From the NCBI RefSeq assembly GCF_001655615.1, contig NZ_CP011567.1:4349001-4413000 (forward strand): a stretch of 64,000 nt of DNA. The letters are read 5' to 3'. Every line of letters begins with the position of its first letter. The stretch's first letter is position 1. The position numbers were made by a program, and so were the translations under genes. Origin of the DNA: Pseudomonas sp. GR 6-02 (GTDB lineage: Bacteria > Pseudomonadota > Gammaproteobacteria > Pseudomonadales > Pseudomonadaceae). This document shows positions 43,029 through 52,030 of this stretch, in pieces. The notes under the pieces were generated by a model. That model did no database searches. It worked only from the letters and a program-made list of their open reading frames with translations, and was not told the origin of the DNA.

Positions 43029-43061
43029 CTGATACAAACAAAAAATTGATCCAGATACAAA
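43029..43061. promoter_or_regulatory. Direct repeats in the LysE/MocR divergent promoter
   Basis: CTGATACAAA (43029-43038) and CAGATACAAA (43052-43061) start 23 bases apart. MocR proteins often bind direct repeats two helical turns apart in such divergent gaps. This is the likely operator for both genes. Confidence 0.55.
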
Positions 43062-43073
43062 GAGCGCTCACCC

Positions 43074-44384
43074 ATGACCCGTATTCGCTACAAACGCCTG
43101 GTGGATCAGTTCGCCGGGAAGATTCGCAGCGGTGAACTGCCACCCGCCACACAATTGCCGACCATTCGCGCGTTGATGCAGAGCGAACGGATCGCCCTGG
43201 CCACGGCTTTGCGGGTCTATCACGAGTTGGAGGCGATCGGCCTGGTGGTCGGCGAGACCGGCCGTGGCACCTTTGTGCGCGACACGTCCTTGCCTCGCGG
43301 ACTGGGGTTGGAACAGCAACCACTGGGCATCGGCACGGTGGACCTGACCTTCAATTACCCGTCGGTACCCGGTCAGGACGAGTTATTGCGCGAGGGTTTG
43401 CGAGCGATTGCCGCCTCCGGGGATATCGATGCGCTATTGCATTCCGCGCCTCAGGGCGGGCGGCCGCATGAACGGCAGACGGCGGCCCGGCATTTACGCA
43501 ATCGGGACATTCGGGTGGGGGGCGATCAGGTTCTGATCGTCAACGGCGCCCAGCAAGGTCTTGCCGTGACGCTGATGGCACTGCTCAAGCCGGGAGATAT
43601 TCTGGCCCTCGACGCCCTCACCTACCCCGGCCTGAAAACCTTGGCCCAGGCCCATCGGCTGGACCTCGAAGCCCTCCCGCAAATCGCCGGGCACACCGAC
43701 CTCGACGCCCTGGAAGCGCTGTGCAAGCGGCGCCCCGTGCGGGCGCTCTACAGCATGCCGACGATGCACAATCCGTTGGGGACGGTGATGTCCATCGCCG
43801 ACCGTGAACGCCTGGTGCAATTGGCCGAGCGATACGACTTTCTGATCATCGAAGACGGCGCCTATGCCTTCCTCGCAGAACCGGCACCCAAACCGCTGTT
43901 TACCCTGGCCCCGCAGCGCACGCTGTACATCAGCGGCCTGTCGAAAAGCGTTGCCTCGGGCCTGCGCATCGGTTTCATCGTTGCACCGAAAGCGATGATG
44001 CCGGCGCTGGAGCAAGCCATCCGAGTGTCGACATGGAGCACCCCGTCGCTGACCGTCGCGCTGGCCTGCCGCTGGATCGATAGCGGCGAAGTCGACAACC
44101 TCGAAGAGCAAAAACGCCTGGACGCCCGGCAGCGACAGGACCTGGCTCGGCAAATCCTGAAAAACTGCGAACTGGTGGCGCATCCCGCTTCCTACTACCT
44201 CTGGCTCAGATTGCCCGAAGGCTTGCGGGCCGAAACGGTGGTTGCCGAGCTGGAACGAAAAGGCGTGCAGGTGACCAGCGCCGCACCCTTTGCCACGACC
44301 ACTCATGTGCCTCCTGCACTGCGGGTGGCCATGGGATCGATCAGCCTCGACGTGTTGAAGCGCGCCCTGGGAGACTCTGCATGA
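43074..44384 (+). CDS. MocR-family (GntR-HTH + aminotransferase-like) regulator
   Basis: This protein is 436 aa. Residues 1-75 form a GntR winged helix (LPTIRALM, ATALRVYHELEAIGLV, GRGTFV). Residues ~100-430 form a fold-type I aminotransferase-like domain that binds PLP; the Schiff-base Lys is in SGLSKSVASGLRIGF near residue 300. MocR proteins sense amino acids or PLP-derived compounds. Next to a LysE exporter, an amino-acid effector is likely. The 3' end runs into the terminator of the antisense sRNA rsmX copy 1. Confidence 0.9.
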   Translation: MTRIRYKRLVDQFAGKIRSGELPPATQLPTIRALMQSERIALATALRVYHELEAIGLVVGETGRGTFVRDTSLPRGLGLEQQPLGIGTVDLTFNYPSVPGQDELLREGLRAIAASGDIDALLHSAPQGGRPHERQTAARHLRNRDIRVGGDQVLIVNGAQQGLAVTLMALLKPGDILALDALTYPGLKTLAQAHRLDLEALPQIAGHTDLDALEALCKRRPVRALYSMPTMHNPLGTVMSIADRERLVQLAERYDFLIIEDGAYAFLAEPAPKPLFTLAPQRTLYISGLSKSVASGLRIGFIVAPKAMMPALEQAIRVSTWSTPSLTVALACRWIDSGEVDNLEEQKRLDARQRQDLARQILKNCELVAHPASYYLWLRLPEGLRAETVVAELERKGVQVTSAAPFATTTHVPPALRVAMGSISLDVLKRALGDSA

Positions 44385-44420
44385 AGTCGTGGACATCTGA
44401 CGGACTTTTCTGACACCCAT

Positions 44421-44533
44421 AAAAAAACCCGCCTAAGCGGGTTTCTCAAGACCATTGCGACATCCTGTCGGTAGCCATCCTGGCGTATGGTCGATCATCC
44501 GTGATCCTGAACACGTCCTGTGTTCAGTTGATG
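44421..44533 (-). ncRNA. rsmX: RsmX-type sRNA, copy 1 (Gac/Rsm decoy RNA)
   Basis: This minus-strand transcript is about 113 nt. Its GGA motifs sit in hairpin loops: GAACACAGGACGTGTTC, GATCACGGATGATC, GCCAGGATGGC and CGACAGGATGTCG. It ends in a terminator (AACCCGC/GCGGGTT, then T7). The -10 is TAATCT (44544-44539). A GacA half-site, CTTACA on minus (44594-44589), lies about 56 bases before the predicted start. Loop-exposed GGA is the binding signal for RsmA/CsrA-type proteins, which such RNAs titrate. Size and layout match RsmX rather than RsmY or RsmZ. The terminator also ends the convergent mocR gene. Confidence 0.82.
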
Positions 44534-44588
44534 GATCCAGATTAAACACATTGGCGAAGCTTCAAAAGACGACATAACAGCGGCTGCG

Positions 44589-44606
44589 TGTAAGCCATTG
44601 ACCATT
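44589..44606 (-). promoter_or_regulatory. GacA upstream site (half conserved), rsmX copy 1
   Basis: On the plus strand TGTAAG (44589-44594) is one half of the GacA element TGTAAG-N6-CTTACA; the other half is ACCATT, poorly conserved. Confidence 0.5.
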
Positions 44607-44627
44607 CAGCACCTGAAAGCAGCCCCT

Positions 44628-44664
44628 GTAGCAGCTGCCGAAGGCTGCGTTCGGCAGCTGCTAC
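44628..44664. repeat. Compact REP palindrome between the two rsmX copies
   Basis: GTAGCAGCTGCCGA (44628-44641) and TCGGCAGCTGCTAC (44651-44664) flank a 9-base centre. It shares its core with the REPIN at 707-846. Confidence 0.7.
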
Positions 44665-44711
44665 TAGTACGGGTACAGGTACGGGCGATCGGTCGCAGTT
44701 TCCTGCAGACG

Positions 44712-44827
44712 AAAAAAAACCCGCCGAAGCGGGTTTTCCCAAGACCATATCGACTCCCTGTCGGCAGCAATCCTTGCTTATGGTCGATCATCCGTGACCC
44801 TGAGCACTTCCTGTGCTTCAGTTGATG
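44712..44827 (-). ncRNA. rsmX: RsmX-type sRNA, copy 2 (Gac/Rsm decoy RNA)
   Basis: This minus-strand transcript is about 116 nt. GGA loops are in AGCACAGGAAGTGCT, TCACGGATGA, GCAAGGATTGC and CGACAGGGAGTCG, followed by the terminator AACCCGC/GCGGGTT and T8. The -10 is TAATCT (44838-44833). The GacA half-site CTTACA on minus (44888-44883) lies about 56 bases upstream of the start, the same distance as in copy 1. Aligned with copy 1, the hairpin positions are conserved while stem bases co-vary (AGCAC/GTGCT against GAACAC/GTGTTC; GCAA/TTGC against GCC/GGC), which argues that both are functional RNAs. Confidence 0.85.
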
Positions 44828-44882
44828 GGGCTAGATTACGCTTCGGATCCAATCAGCAATAGACGATATAGCTACTACCGCG

Positions 44883-44900
44883 TGTAAGACATTCGCTATA
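44883..44900 (-). promoter_or_regulatory. GacA upstream site (half conserved), rsmX copy 2
   Basis: TGTAAGACATTCGCTATA on plus: one half matches TGTAAG exactly and the other only partly matches CTTACA. Confidence 0.55.
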
Positions 44901-44973
44901 GCCACCCTTCCGAAAACCCTTGGACGTATCAACCATCATGGGCCGAAGCCGCGAATTTCGCGGCTTGCAGCCA

Positions 44974-45462
44974 TCAACTTCCCTGACGCTCGTGGGCCTT
45001 GGTGTTTTCTGCCAGAAACTGTTCGATGTTGTTCATCTGCTCATCCCAGCCACGGCTGTCCATGCGGAAAGCCTTGAGCCTGCGCGACTGGGGAACGTGA
45101 TCGAAACCGGACTCGACGACCGTCAACAGCGTGCCTTCGTCCATGTCCTGGAGTTCGAATTTCACCAGCGTGGTGGGCTCCTGAGAGTAATCGACTTCCG
45201 GCTCCACCGCATACGGGTGCCAGCGAAACGAAAACACCCGCTCCGGCTCGACCCGCTCCACCAGTACATTCCACAACAAGTGCTCATAACCAGGATACGT
45301 AATCTGCCCCTGGGTCCACTCGCCGGCGACAAAGCGCTTGCCTTCGAGTGCCACGCCGAACCATTGTCCGAACATTTCGGCATTGGCCAGCATGCGCCAG
45401 ACCCGCGAGCGCGGCGCCTTGAGCAGGATCTTCCTTTCGATGCGATCTGATGCTGGGTTCAT
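44974..45462 (-). CDS. AHSA1/SRPBCC domain protein
   Basis: This 162-aa protein has an Activator-of-Hsp90-like START-type ligand-binding fold: IERKILLKAPRSRVWRMLAN at the N-terminus, FGQWFG, and a C-terminal GWDEQMNNIEQFL helix. It has a strong AGGAGGTGA site 5 bases before the ATG. Ligand and role are unknown. No ArsR-type regulator, often found beside such genes, is adjacent. Confidence 0.85.
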   Translation of the reverse strand: MNPASDRIERKILLKAPRSRVWRMLANAEMFGQWFGVALEGKRFVAGEWTQGQITYPGYEHLLWNVLVERVEPERVFSFRWHPYAVEPEVDYSQEPTTLVKFELQDMDEGTLLTVVESGFDHVPQSRRLKAFRMDSRGWDEQMNNIEQFLAENTKAHERQGS

Positions 45463-45660
45463 AAGTCACCTCCTGTATTGAACAGTAGGCCCGTAAAGAC
45501 CAGAAGACCAACCTAAAAGTTGTATCAAACGGCCGCTGCAATCAACCGTACCTGAAATATTCGGCCTCGATTTTGGCCATAAGTTCTGGTTTGAAAGGCA
45601 CAGTCAACGGATTGAAACTGCTAACGTTTGCAACGACGTGCAACCTTACAAGGAAGATTC

Positions 45661-46581
45661 ATGCAGCCTTCACTCACGGAGCGTTATCGCGCAACCCTGT
45701 TTGGGCTTGCTTGCGCAGATGCTATCGGCACCAGTGTCGAATTCCAGCCACGCGGCTCGTTCGAGCCCCTGACCGATATGGTTGGCGGCGGCCCGTTCAA
45801 TCTGAAGCCGGGGCAATGGACCGATGACACATCCATGGCACTTTGCCTGGCTGAAAGTCTGCTGAACAAAAAAGGTTTTGATGCGGCTGACCAGATGGGC
45901 CGTTACCTCAACTGGTGGCAATGGGGTTACCAGAGTTCGACCGGCGAATGCTTCGACATTGGCATGACCGTACGTGACGCGCTGGCTCGTTATCAGAAAA
46001 CCGGTCAGCCATTCGCAGGCTCCTCCGATCCCGACACGGCGGGCAACGGTTCGCTGATGCGGCTGGCGCCGGTAGTCTTGTACTACTTTCCCGACCGCGA
46101 CCGGATCAGGACGTTTTCCGTAGACAGTTCGCGTACTACCCATGCCGCGCCGGAGGCACTTGAATGCTGTCAGTTGCTTGCCGAACTGCTCCGCAAGGCA
46201 TTGCTAGGCGCCACCAAGCCGGATTTGCAGCGCCTGCCAGAGACAATATTCCTGGAACCAAAAGTCATGGCCATCGCCCGAGGCGACTACCTCGACAAGT
46301 CCAAAGACGATATCCGGGGCAGCGGCTACTGCGTTGCATCACTGGAAGCGGCCTTGTGGTGCTTTCACCACACTGACAGTTTTGCAGCCGCCATCCTCGA
46401 AGCCGCGAACCTGGGTGACGACGCCGATACCACTGCCGCCATCGTCGGTCAGTTGGCCGGGGCTCACTATGGTGCGCAGGCCATCCCTGAAGGCTGGCTG
46501 GCGAAGTTGCACAGGCGCGCTGACATCCAGGTTTGTGCGGACCAGTTACTCGCGGCTTCAGGCGCCCTTTCTACAAGCTGA
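45661..46581 (+). CDS. ADP-ribosylglycohydrolase (DraG-like) family protein
   Basis: This 306-aa all-helical hydrolase removes ADP-ribose from proteins or small molecules. Motifs: GLACADAIGTSVEF near the start, the metal-binding WTDDTSM near 60, NGSLMRL near 127 and the second metal site LGDDADTTAA near 265. An AAGGAAG site precedes the ATG; the 11 upstream codons in frame have none. No ADP-ribosyltransferase or nitrogenase gene is nearby, so the target is unknown. It may act in general ADP-ribose clearance. Confidence 0.88.
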   Translation: MQPSLTERYRATLFGLACADAIGTSVEFQPRGSFEPLTDMVGGGPFNLKPGQWTDDTSMALCLAESLLNKKGFDAADQMGRYLNWWQWGYQSSTGECFDIGMTVRDALARYQKTGQPFAGSSDPDTAGNGSLMRLAPVVLYYFPDRDRIRTFSVDSSRTTHAAPEALECCQLLAELLRKALLGATKPDLQRLPETIFLEPKVMAIARGDYLDKSKDDIRGSGYCVASLEAALWCFHHTDSFAAAILEAANLGDDADTTAAIVGQLAGAHYGAQAIPEGWLAKLHRRADIQVCADQLLAASGALSTS

Positions 46582-46640
46582 AGCCTGCGTCTTCGCTACA
46601 CTGCAACCTCCTCTTTTCAATTGTCACAGCGAGAATTCCC

Positions 46641-47042
46641 ATGCACCCACGCTTGCTCCTGGCACTGACGCCGCTGCTGTTCACCCCTCTTGCGCATGCC
46701 GTCGACTGCGACAACGCCACCGACCAGACAACGATGAATCAGTGCGCGGCGCAGCAGAACAAAGCGGCCGACAAGGAGCTGAATGCGCTTTACCAGCAGA
46801 TCACCACGCGATTGAAGGACAGCCCTGACGCCAAGAAGCTGTTGGTCGGTGCCCAGCGCTCATGGATTGCGTTTCGCGATGCCGAGTGCAAGTTCTCGGC
46901 GTCCGGAGTGGAGGGAGGCAGTGTTTACCCGCTGATCTATAGCAACTGCACCACGGCGCTGACCAAGGCGCGGGTCGAAGCCTTCAAGACTTACTTGAAG
47001 TGCAAGGAAGGGGATTTGAGTTGCCCGGTGCCTGAGGCTTGA
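46641..47042 (+). CDS. LprI/DUF1311-family secreted protein
   Basis: This 133-aa protein has a signal peptide of 20 residues (MHPRLLLALTPLLFTPLAHA) and is then periplasmic. Cys residues at DCDNA, NQCAAQ, ECKFS, NCTTAL, KCKEG and SCPV could form disulfides. The region NQCAAQQNKAADKELNALYQ and RSWIAFRDAECKF is the DUF1311 (LprI N-terminal) signature. Some relatives inhibit lysozyme; function here is unproven. It starts 59 bases after the ADP-ribosylglycohydrolase gene. Confidence 0.8.
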   Translation: MHPRLLLALTPLLFTPLAHAVDCDNATDQTTMNQCAAQQNKAADKELNALYQQITTRLKDSPDAKKLLVGAQRSWIAFRDAECKFSASGVEGGSVYPLIYSNCTTALTKARVEAFKTYLKCKEGDLSCPVPEA

Positions 47043-47291
47043 TGCTGCGGCGTTCTTGATGCCGCCGCGTGCCAGCTTAACGATCACTATAAAAATCAAT
47101 CAGTTACTTGAAATAACTGGCTTATGGGCGCGTCTGAACGAGATCGCCCGCGTCTAATATCGCGATACCTGTTGCAGTGTGAGACAAGCATAGAGGCCCC
47201 CGGCCGGAACACTTCATCGCCCGGCGATTGACGATGCTGCAGTGCAGGCGCGAAATGTGGGTTCACCGATTGCCAGTCAGAGGGTAAGAAC

Positions 47292-47648
47292 ATGGCAAGC
47301 ATAACGGTCCTGGCGGGGGACTTTCTGCAGGGTGATGGAGAGTACACAGACGGCGTTTTCACGCTCAGGACGTCGCTTCACCCGTGGCCCGGCATCACCC
47401 TCCCGCTCTCATTGTTCAAGAGTGTAGAAGTGGCCAACGAGGATTCGATCAACAACATCAAGGATGTCATCGGCTTCGGCGTGGCGGGGGCCATGTTGCT
47501 GGGGCCTATCGGCGCAATTGCCGGCTTCATGTTGGCTGGCAAGGAAACCGAGGTAACCTTTCTGGCCACACTCAAGGATGGAAGAAGGTTGCTGGCGGCT
47601 GTAGACAACGACACGTTCGATGAGATTTCCCGAAAAATCCCGTCCTGA
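47292..47648 (+). CDS. Small conserved protein with a Gly-rich hydrophobic segment
   Basis: This protein is 118 aa, and I do not recognise the family. Visible: a beta-rich N-terminus, a hydrophobic Gly/Ala segment near 60-85 (GFGVAGAMLLGPIGAIAGFM) that could cross or insert into the membrane, and a C-terminal VTFLATLKDGRRLLAAVD resembling small PH-like domains. Convergent with the DUF1652 gene; a hairpin lies between. The ~250 bases upstream hold no gene. Confidence 0.7.
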   Translation: MASITVLAGDFLQGDGEYTDGVFTLRTSLHPWPGITLPLSLFKSVEVANEDSINNIKDVIGFGVAGAMLLGPIGAIAGFMLAGKETEVTFLATLKDGRRLLAAVDNDTFDEISRKIPS

Positions 47649-47659
47649 CATGACAGACG

Positions 47660-47690
47660 CACGCCGCACCATCGACAGGTGCGGCGTGAC
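47660..47690. terminator. Hairpin between convergent genes
   Basis: ACGCCGCACC (47661-47670) pairs with GGTGCGGCGT (47678-47687). It probably serves both flanking genes; no strong T-run. Confidence 0.55.
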
Positions 47691-47696
47691 ATCGGT

Positions 47697-47951
47697 TCAG
47701 CTGTAGAACGTCGGGTGAACGCCTTTGTGAGCCTCGATTTCCAACCGCATATCAGCCACCAGCGATGCAATTGCATGGGGACTGTCCAGTGTCCATACCG
47801 GTACGTGAGTGGCCACCAGATCCACTTTGCCGGTCATGCAATCGCAGACCCGAATCGTCAGGAACTGGTCTGCCTCCATGCTACAGGTGCACACGGCGGG
47901 CAGAAAACTTTGCTCGATGATGTTTTGGATTTCCAGGGGTGATAGGAACAT
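47697..47951 (-). CDS. DUF1652 family protein
   Basis: This 84-aa protein starts MFLSPLEIQNIIEQSFLP, characteristic of DUF1652 proteins common in Pseudomonas. Several Cys (VCTCSM, VCDCMTG) could bind metal or be redox active. It is predicted cytoplasmic, function unknown. ATG 47951 gives the usual family start; five upstream codons are dropped. Confidence 0.75.
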   Translation of the reverse strand: MFLSPLEIQNIIEQSFLPAVCTCSMEADQFLTIRVCDCMTGKVDLVATHVPVWTLDSPHAIASLVADMRLEIEAHKGVHPTFYS

Positions 47952-48079
47952 CGCTACCTCCCTCACGCCAGATGGATGCCGGGCAAATGCTCCGTCATTT
48001 CACCCTTTAGCCTGAAAATTCTAATCCTCATTAGCGGGTGTCTCAAGGCTGTGACAGGTTGCTCGTCGTCTCATCGGGC

Positions 48080-48096
48080 TGTCGCGATTTGCGACA
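48080..48096 (+). promoter_or_regulatory. Palindromic activator site upstream of the sigma-54 promoter
   Basis: TGTCGCGATTTGCGACA is a perfect 6-5-6 inverted repeat about 78 bases before the -24 element, the usual place for an enhancer-binding-protein site. Confidence 0.6.
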
Positions 48097-48173
48097 CCTC
48101 CAAGCGAGTCGCCCGCCCCCTCGCATCACTCAAAACCCCGCCGACACTGGGCGATCAGCCCCTTCCCGGCACT

Positions 48174-48188
48174 TGGCACAGTCATTGC
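48174..48188 (+). promoter_or_regulatory. Sigma-54 (-24/-12) promoter of the broken dehydrogenase gene
   Basis: TGGCAC (48174-48179), 5 bases, TTGC (48185-48188) is an exact match to the -24/-12 consensus. It lies about 50 bases before the ATG at 48238. Confidence 0.75.
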
Positions 48189-48237
48189 CAAACATTGAGC
48201 AAGCCCCCGTTTTCACGCACAACAAGAGGTCTTGCCA

Positions 48238-48358
48238 TGCCCCTCCCTTATCTGCTTCCCGCCACCTCGGCGTTCATCCAGCGCGCACCGCGCATGCTCA
48301 TCGGCGGTGACTGGGTCGAGGCCGCCGACGGCCAGACCATGCCCCTGCGCCAAGGGTG
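48238..48358 (+). pseudogene. Aldehyde dehydrogenase, N-terminal fragment (truncated)
   Basis: After an AAGAGG site, the ATG opens a ~40-codon frame. It reads like the N-terminus of a long (~500-aa) aldehyde dehydrogenase: a PLPATSAFIQR start and IGGDWVEAADGQTM, the first beta-strand that precedes the NAD domain. The similarity then stops near 48345 and a stop follows at 48358. The rest of the gene, including NAD-binding and catalytic Cys regions, is absent from the window. Promoter, activator site and ribosome site are all still present, so the loss is probably recent. Confidence 0.7.
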
Positions 48359-48557
48359 ATGTCTTGCAGGCCGCTGCCCTTGATACGGTCGGCGCGAACT
48401 TCGACGGCGAGGATGGTGGCGTCGGAATTGGCGAGGATGATCAGCCCTTCCTTGCCTTGGCGATCGGCCAGATAGTCGATGGCCGGCATCGCCGCATCGA
48501 TCAACAACCGATTGCTCGCCAGCAGCCCGTCGAGACTGGCGCTCGAGAGTGTCGAGC

Positions 48558-48560
<3 letters not shown>
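48345..48560 (-). pseudogene. Fragment of a sigma-54-dependent (AcoR-like) activator
   Basis: The minus strand between the end of the phosphorylase gene and the dehydrogenase fragment has an open frame without a proper start. It reads SLDGLLASNRLLIDAAMP, AIDYLADRQGKEGLIILANS and DATILAVE, then GSGLQDITLG. This resembles the N-terminal sensor region of AcoR-type enhancer-binding proteins. The N-terminus, AAA+ and Fis domains are missing. It ends where the antisense dehydrogenase fragment ends (~48345), so the junction looks like a deletion that removed parts of both genes. Confidence 0.6.
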
Positions 48561-49307
<747 letters not shown>

Positions 49308-50318
49308 TTAATCAATCAATTGAGCTTCTTTGAGCGCGCCGACGGCCGTCAGCCAGCGCGGGTCTTGACGGTATTCGGTGCTGGCGTACGCCTGCCCACG
49401 CATCCGCGCGATACGCGCCGAAGGCTTGACCTTCAACCGCTGGGCGGCACTCAAAGCCAACTCGGCAGCCGCACGGTCGTTGCACACCAGGCCCATGTCG
49501 CAACCGGCGGTCAATGCCGCTTCGATGCGACTGGCGGCATCGCCCACCACGTGCGCACCGGCCATCGACAGGTCGTCACTGAAGATCACGCCATCAAACT
49601 GCAGCTCGCCGCGCAGGATGTCCTGCAACCAGCGACGGGAGAAGCCGGCAGGCTGGGAATCGACTTGTGGATAAATAACGTGGGCCGGCATGACGGCGGC
49701 CAATTGCTTGCTTAATCGCGCGAATGGCACCAGGTCGTTGGCGCGGATCTCTTCGAGGCTGCGCTCGTCGTTGGGAATCGCAACGTGGGAATCGGCCTCG
49801 GCCCAGCCATGACCGGGGAAATGCTTGCCGGTGGCAGCCATCCCGGCGCTGTTCATGCCGCGGATGAATGCACCGGCGAGCAAGGCTGCGCGCTCGGGAT
49901 CACCTTCGAACGAACGGGTACCGACCACCGCACTGCGCTGGTAATCCAGATCCAGCACCGGGGCGAAGCTCAGGTCGAGACCGACCGCGAGCACTTCGGT
50001 CGCCATGATCCAGCCGCACTGTTCGGCCAGGTATTCGGCATTCGGGTTGTCGGCGATGGCGCGCATGGCGGGCAGTCGCACGAAGCCCTGACGCAGCCGC
50101 TGAACCCGACCGCCCTCCTGGTCGACCGCCAGCAGCAGATCGGGACGAATGGCGCGGATCGCGGCGCTCAATTCGCGCACCTGACGCGGGTGTTCGATGT
50201 TGCGGGCAAAAATGATCAGGCCGCCCACTTCGGGCTGGCGCAACAATTGGCGATCTTCAGACGTCAGCCAGGTACCGGCGACGTCCACCATCAACGAGCC
50301 TTGCAGGCCAGCAGTCAT
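49308..50318 (-). CDS. nagZ: Beta-N-acetylhexosaminidase
   Basis: This 336-aa GH3 enzyme is cytoplasmic. It removes GlcNAc from GlcNAc-anhydroMurNAc-peptides during cell-wall recycling, producing the signals that induce AmpC. The hallmark KHFPGHGWAEADSH motif (catalytic His loop) is near 175, and FSDDLSMAGAH (nucleophile Asp) near 250. The length is usual. AAGGAA precedes the ATG. It sits between psrA and the thioinosine phosphorylase, as in P. aeruginosa. Confidence 0.95.
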   Translation of the reverse strand: MTAGLQGSLMVDVAGTWLTSEDRQLLRQPEVGGLIIFARNIEHPRQVRELSAAIRAIRPDLLLAVDQEGGRVQRLRQGFVRLPAMRAIADNPNAEYLAEQCGWIMATEVLAVGLDLSFAPVLDLDYQRSAVVGTRSFEGDPERAALLAGAFIRGMNSAGMAATGKHFPGHGWAEADSHVAIPNDERSLEEIRANDLVPFARLSKQLAAVMPAHVIYPQVDSQPAGFSRRWLQDILRGELQFDGVIFSDDLSMAGAHVVGDAASRIEAALTAGCDMGLVCNDRAAAELALSAAQRLKVKPSARIARMRGQAYASTEYRQDPRWLTAVGALKEAQLID

Positions 50319-50473
50319 GGAAATTCCTTGAATACGATAAACCCGGCTCGCACGAATTCGCCGCCATGGGCTGAGCCCGGCAGGTCGGCGATATCAATGA
50401 GGGGGTTCAAAACGAGAGTCGGCATGGGCGCCTAGCTTAGCGGATGTCCGCCACCGCGCCCACCCGTGTGCGG

Positions 50474-51181
50474 TTAAACCTTGGCGGCTACCGGAGTCGA
50501 TTTACTGCGCGGACGCAATTGCGCGGCGGCCATGGCGGTGTCGGTGACGCCGGTTTCGGCACGCATGCCCGCAGCCAGGAATGGCACCATCAGACGCATC
50601 ACTTGCTCGATGGAAGTGTTGACGCCGAAATCGGTCTCGGCAATCGCACGCAAGGCCTTGATCCCCGACATGCTGAATGCCGCTGCACCGAGCATGAAGT
50701 GCACGCGCCAGAACAGTTCGATCGGAGGAATGCGTGGCGCGGCTTCGTTGACCAGCAGCATGTAGCGGCGGAAAACCTTGCCGTACATGTCTTCCAGATA
50801 ACGACGCAAGTGCCCTTGGCTCTGACTGAAAGCCAGCCCCAGCAAACGCATGAAGATGGACAGGTCGTTGCCGCTGCGTGGTTGCACCACCAGGGCTTGC
50901 TCGACGAGGATCTCCAGCAATTCTTCGAGGGTCGGTTTGTTCTCGGGTTTGGCCTGACGGCGCTCCAGCTCTTTATCGAGACTGAGGCAGAACGGCCCGA
51001 GAAAACGCGAGAAGACCGCTTGAATCAGCGCCTTCTTCGATCCGAAGTGATAGTTCACCGCCGCCAGATTGACACCGGCCTTGCTGGTGATCAGACGCAA
51101 CGAGGTTTCAGCGAAACCTTTTTCCGCGAACAATTGCTCGGCAGCATCGAGAATGCGTTCAACGGTTTCCGACTGGGCCAT
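50474..51181 (-). CDS. psrA: TetR-family regulator PsrA
   Basis: This 235-aa repressor/activator responds to long-chain fatty acids; in Pseudomonas it controls beta-oxidation genes and rpoS. The N-terminal HTH reads SLRLITSKAGVNLAAVNYHFGSKKAL. ATG 51181 is chosen over the upstream in-frame start because MAQSETVERILDAAEQLF is the family N-terminus. Two PsrA-type boxes lie directly upstream, indicating autoregulation. Divergent from lexA. Confidence 0.95.
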   Translation of the reverse strand: MAQSETVERILDAAEQLFAEKGFAETSLRLITSKAGVNLAAVNYHFGSKKALIQAVFSRFLGPFCLSLDKELERRQAKPENKPTLEELLEILVEQALVVQPRSGNDLSIFMRLLGLAFSQSQGHLRRYLEDMYGKVFRRYMLLVNEAAPRIPPIELFWRVHFMLGAAAFSMSGIKALRAIAETDFGVNTSIEQVMRLMVPFLAAGMRAETGVTDTAMAAAQLRPRSKSTPVAAKV

Positions 51182-51196
51182 GGCTACTCCGCCTGA

Positions 51197-51223
51197 CAAA
51201 CACTTGTTTGAAACATACGTTTC
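51197..51223. promoter_or_regulatory. Two abutting PsrA boxes upstream of psrA
   Basis: CAAACACTTGTTTG (51197-51210) and GAAACATACGTTTC (51210-51223) both fit G/C-AAAC-N4-GTTT-G/C and share one base. Confidence 0.8.
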
Positions 51224-51366
51224 AGCCCAGGCCTTGTCAAGTCTGGCGGGTTCGTTTTGGGAATGGTCGGTCAGCTATTTAACCATACAACACTGGCGCT
51301 TCAATCGGCGAGCTGAATGACCGTCCAGCGGCCGGCAAAAAAAGGGGCATTGCCAAGACCGGTTCA

Positions 51367-51401
51367 CTGTATATAATCCCAGTCACTGTATAAAAAGACA
51401 G
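51367..51401 (+). promoter_or_regulatory. Two LexA (SOS) boxes upstream of lexA
   Basis: CTGTATATAATCCCAG (51367-51382) and CTGTATAAAAAGACAG (51386-51401) are both CTG-N10-CAG. The first contains a -10-like TATAAT, so LexA would block its own promoter. Confidence 0.92.
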
Positions 51402-51411
51402 AGCGATCAAT

Positions 51412-52020
51412 ATGCTAAAGCTGACGCCACGCCAAGCAGAGATTCTGGCCTTCATCAAACGCTGCCTCGAAGACAACGGCTACCCGCCAACCCGCGCGGA
51501 AATCGCTCAGGAACTGGGCTTCAAGTCGCCCAACGCGGCGGAAGAACACCTCAAGGCACTGGCCCGCAAGGGCGCGATCGAGATGACCCCGGGCGCCTCC
51601 CGTGGCATTCGCATCCCCGGCTTCGAAGCCAAGGCCGACGATTCTACCCTGCCGATCATCGGCCGAGTGGCAGCAGGCGCTCCGATCCTCGCCCAGCAGC
51701 ACATCGAAGAATCCTGCAACATCAACCCTTCGTTCTTCCACCCTCGCGCTGACTATCTGTTGCGGGTCCATGGCATGAGCATGAAGGACGTCGGCATTTT
51801 CGACGGAGACCTACTGGCCGTCCATACCACCCGCGAAGCCCGTAACGGTCAGATCGTGGTGGCGCGGATTGGCGACGAAGTGACCGTCAAGCGCTTCAAG
51901 CGCGACGGCAGCAAAGTCTGGCTGATTGCCGAAAACCCTGAATTTGCCCCTATCGAAGTCAACCTGAAAGATCAGGAACTGGTGATCGAAGGCTTGAGCG
52001 TCGGCGTGATTCGCCGCTAA
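51412..52020 (+). CDS. lexA: LexA repressor
   Basis: This 202-aa SOS repressor/autoprotease has a winged helix at 1-70 ([27 protein letters not shown]). The cleavage site is Ala-Gly in GRVAAGAP near 85; the catalytic Ser is in HGMSMKD near 120 and the Lys in EVTVKRFKR near 157. It is followed after 10 bases by sulA, forming a lexA-sulA operon under the two SOS boxes. Confidence 0.98.
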   Translation: MLKLTPRQAEILAFIKRCLEDNGYPPTRAEIAQELGFKSPNAAEEHLKALARKGAIEMTPGASRGIRIPGFEAKADDSTLPIIGRVAAGAPILAQQHIEESCNINPSFFHPRADYLLRVHGMSMKDVGIFDGDLLAVHTTREARNGQIVVARIGDEVTVKRFKRDGSKVWLIAENPEFAPIEVNLKDQELVIEGLSVGVIRR

Positions 52021-52030
52021 AGGAGGCTTT

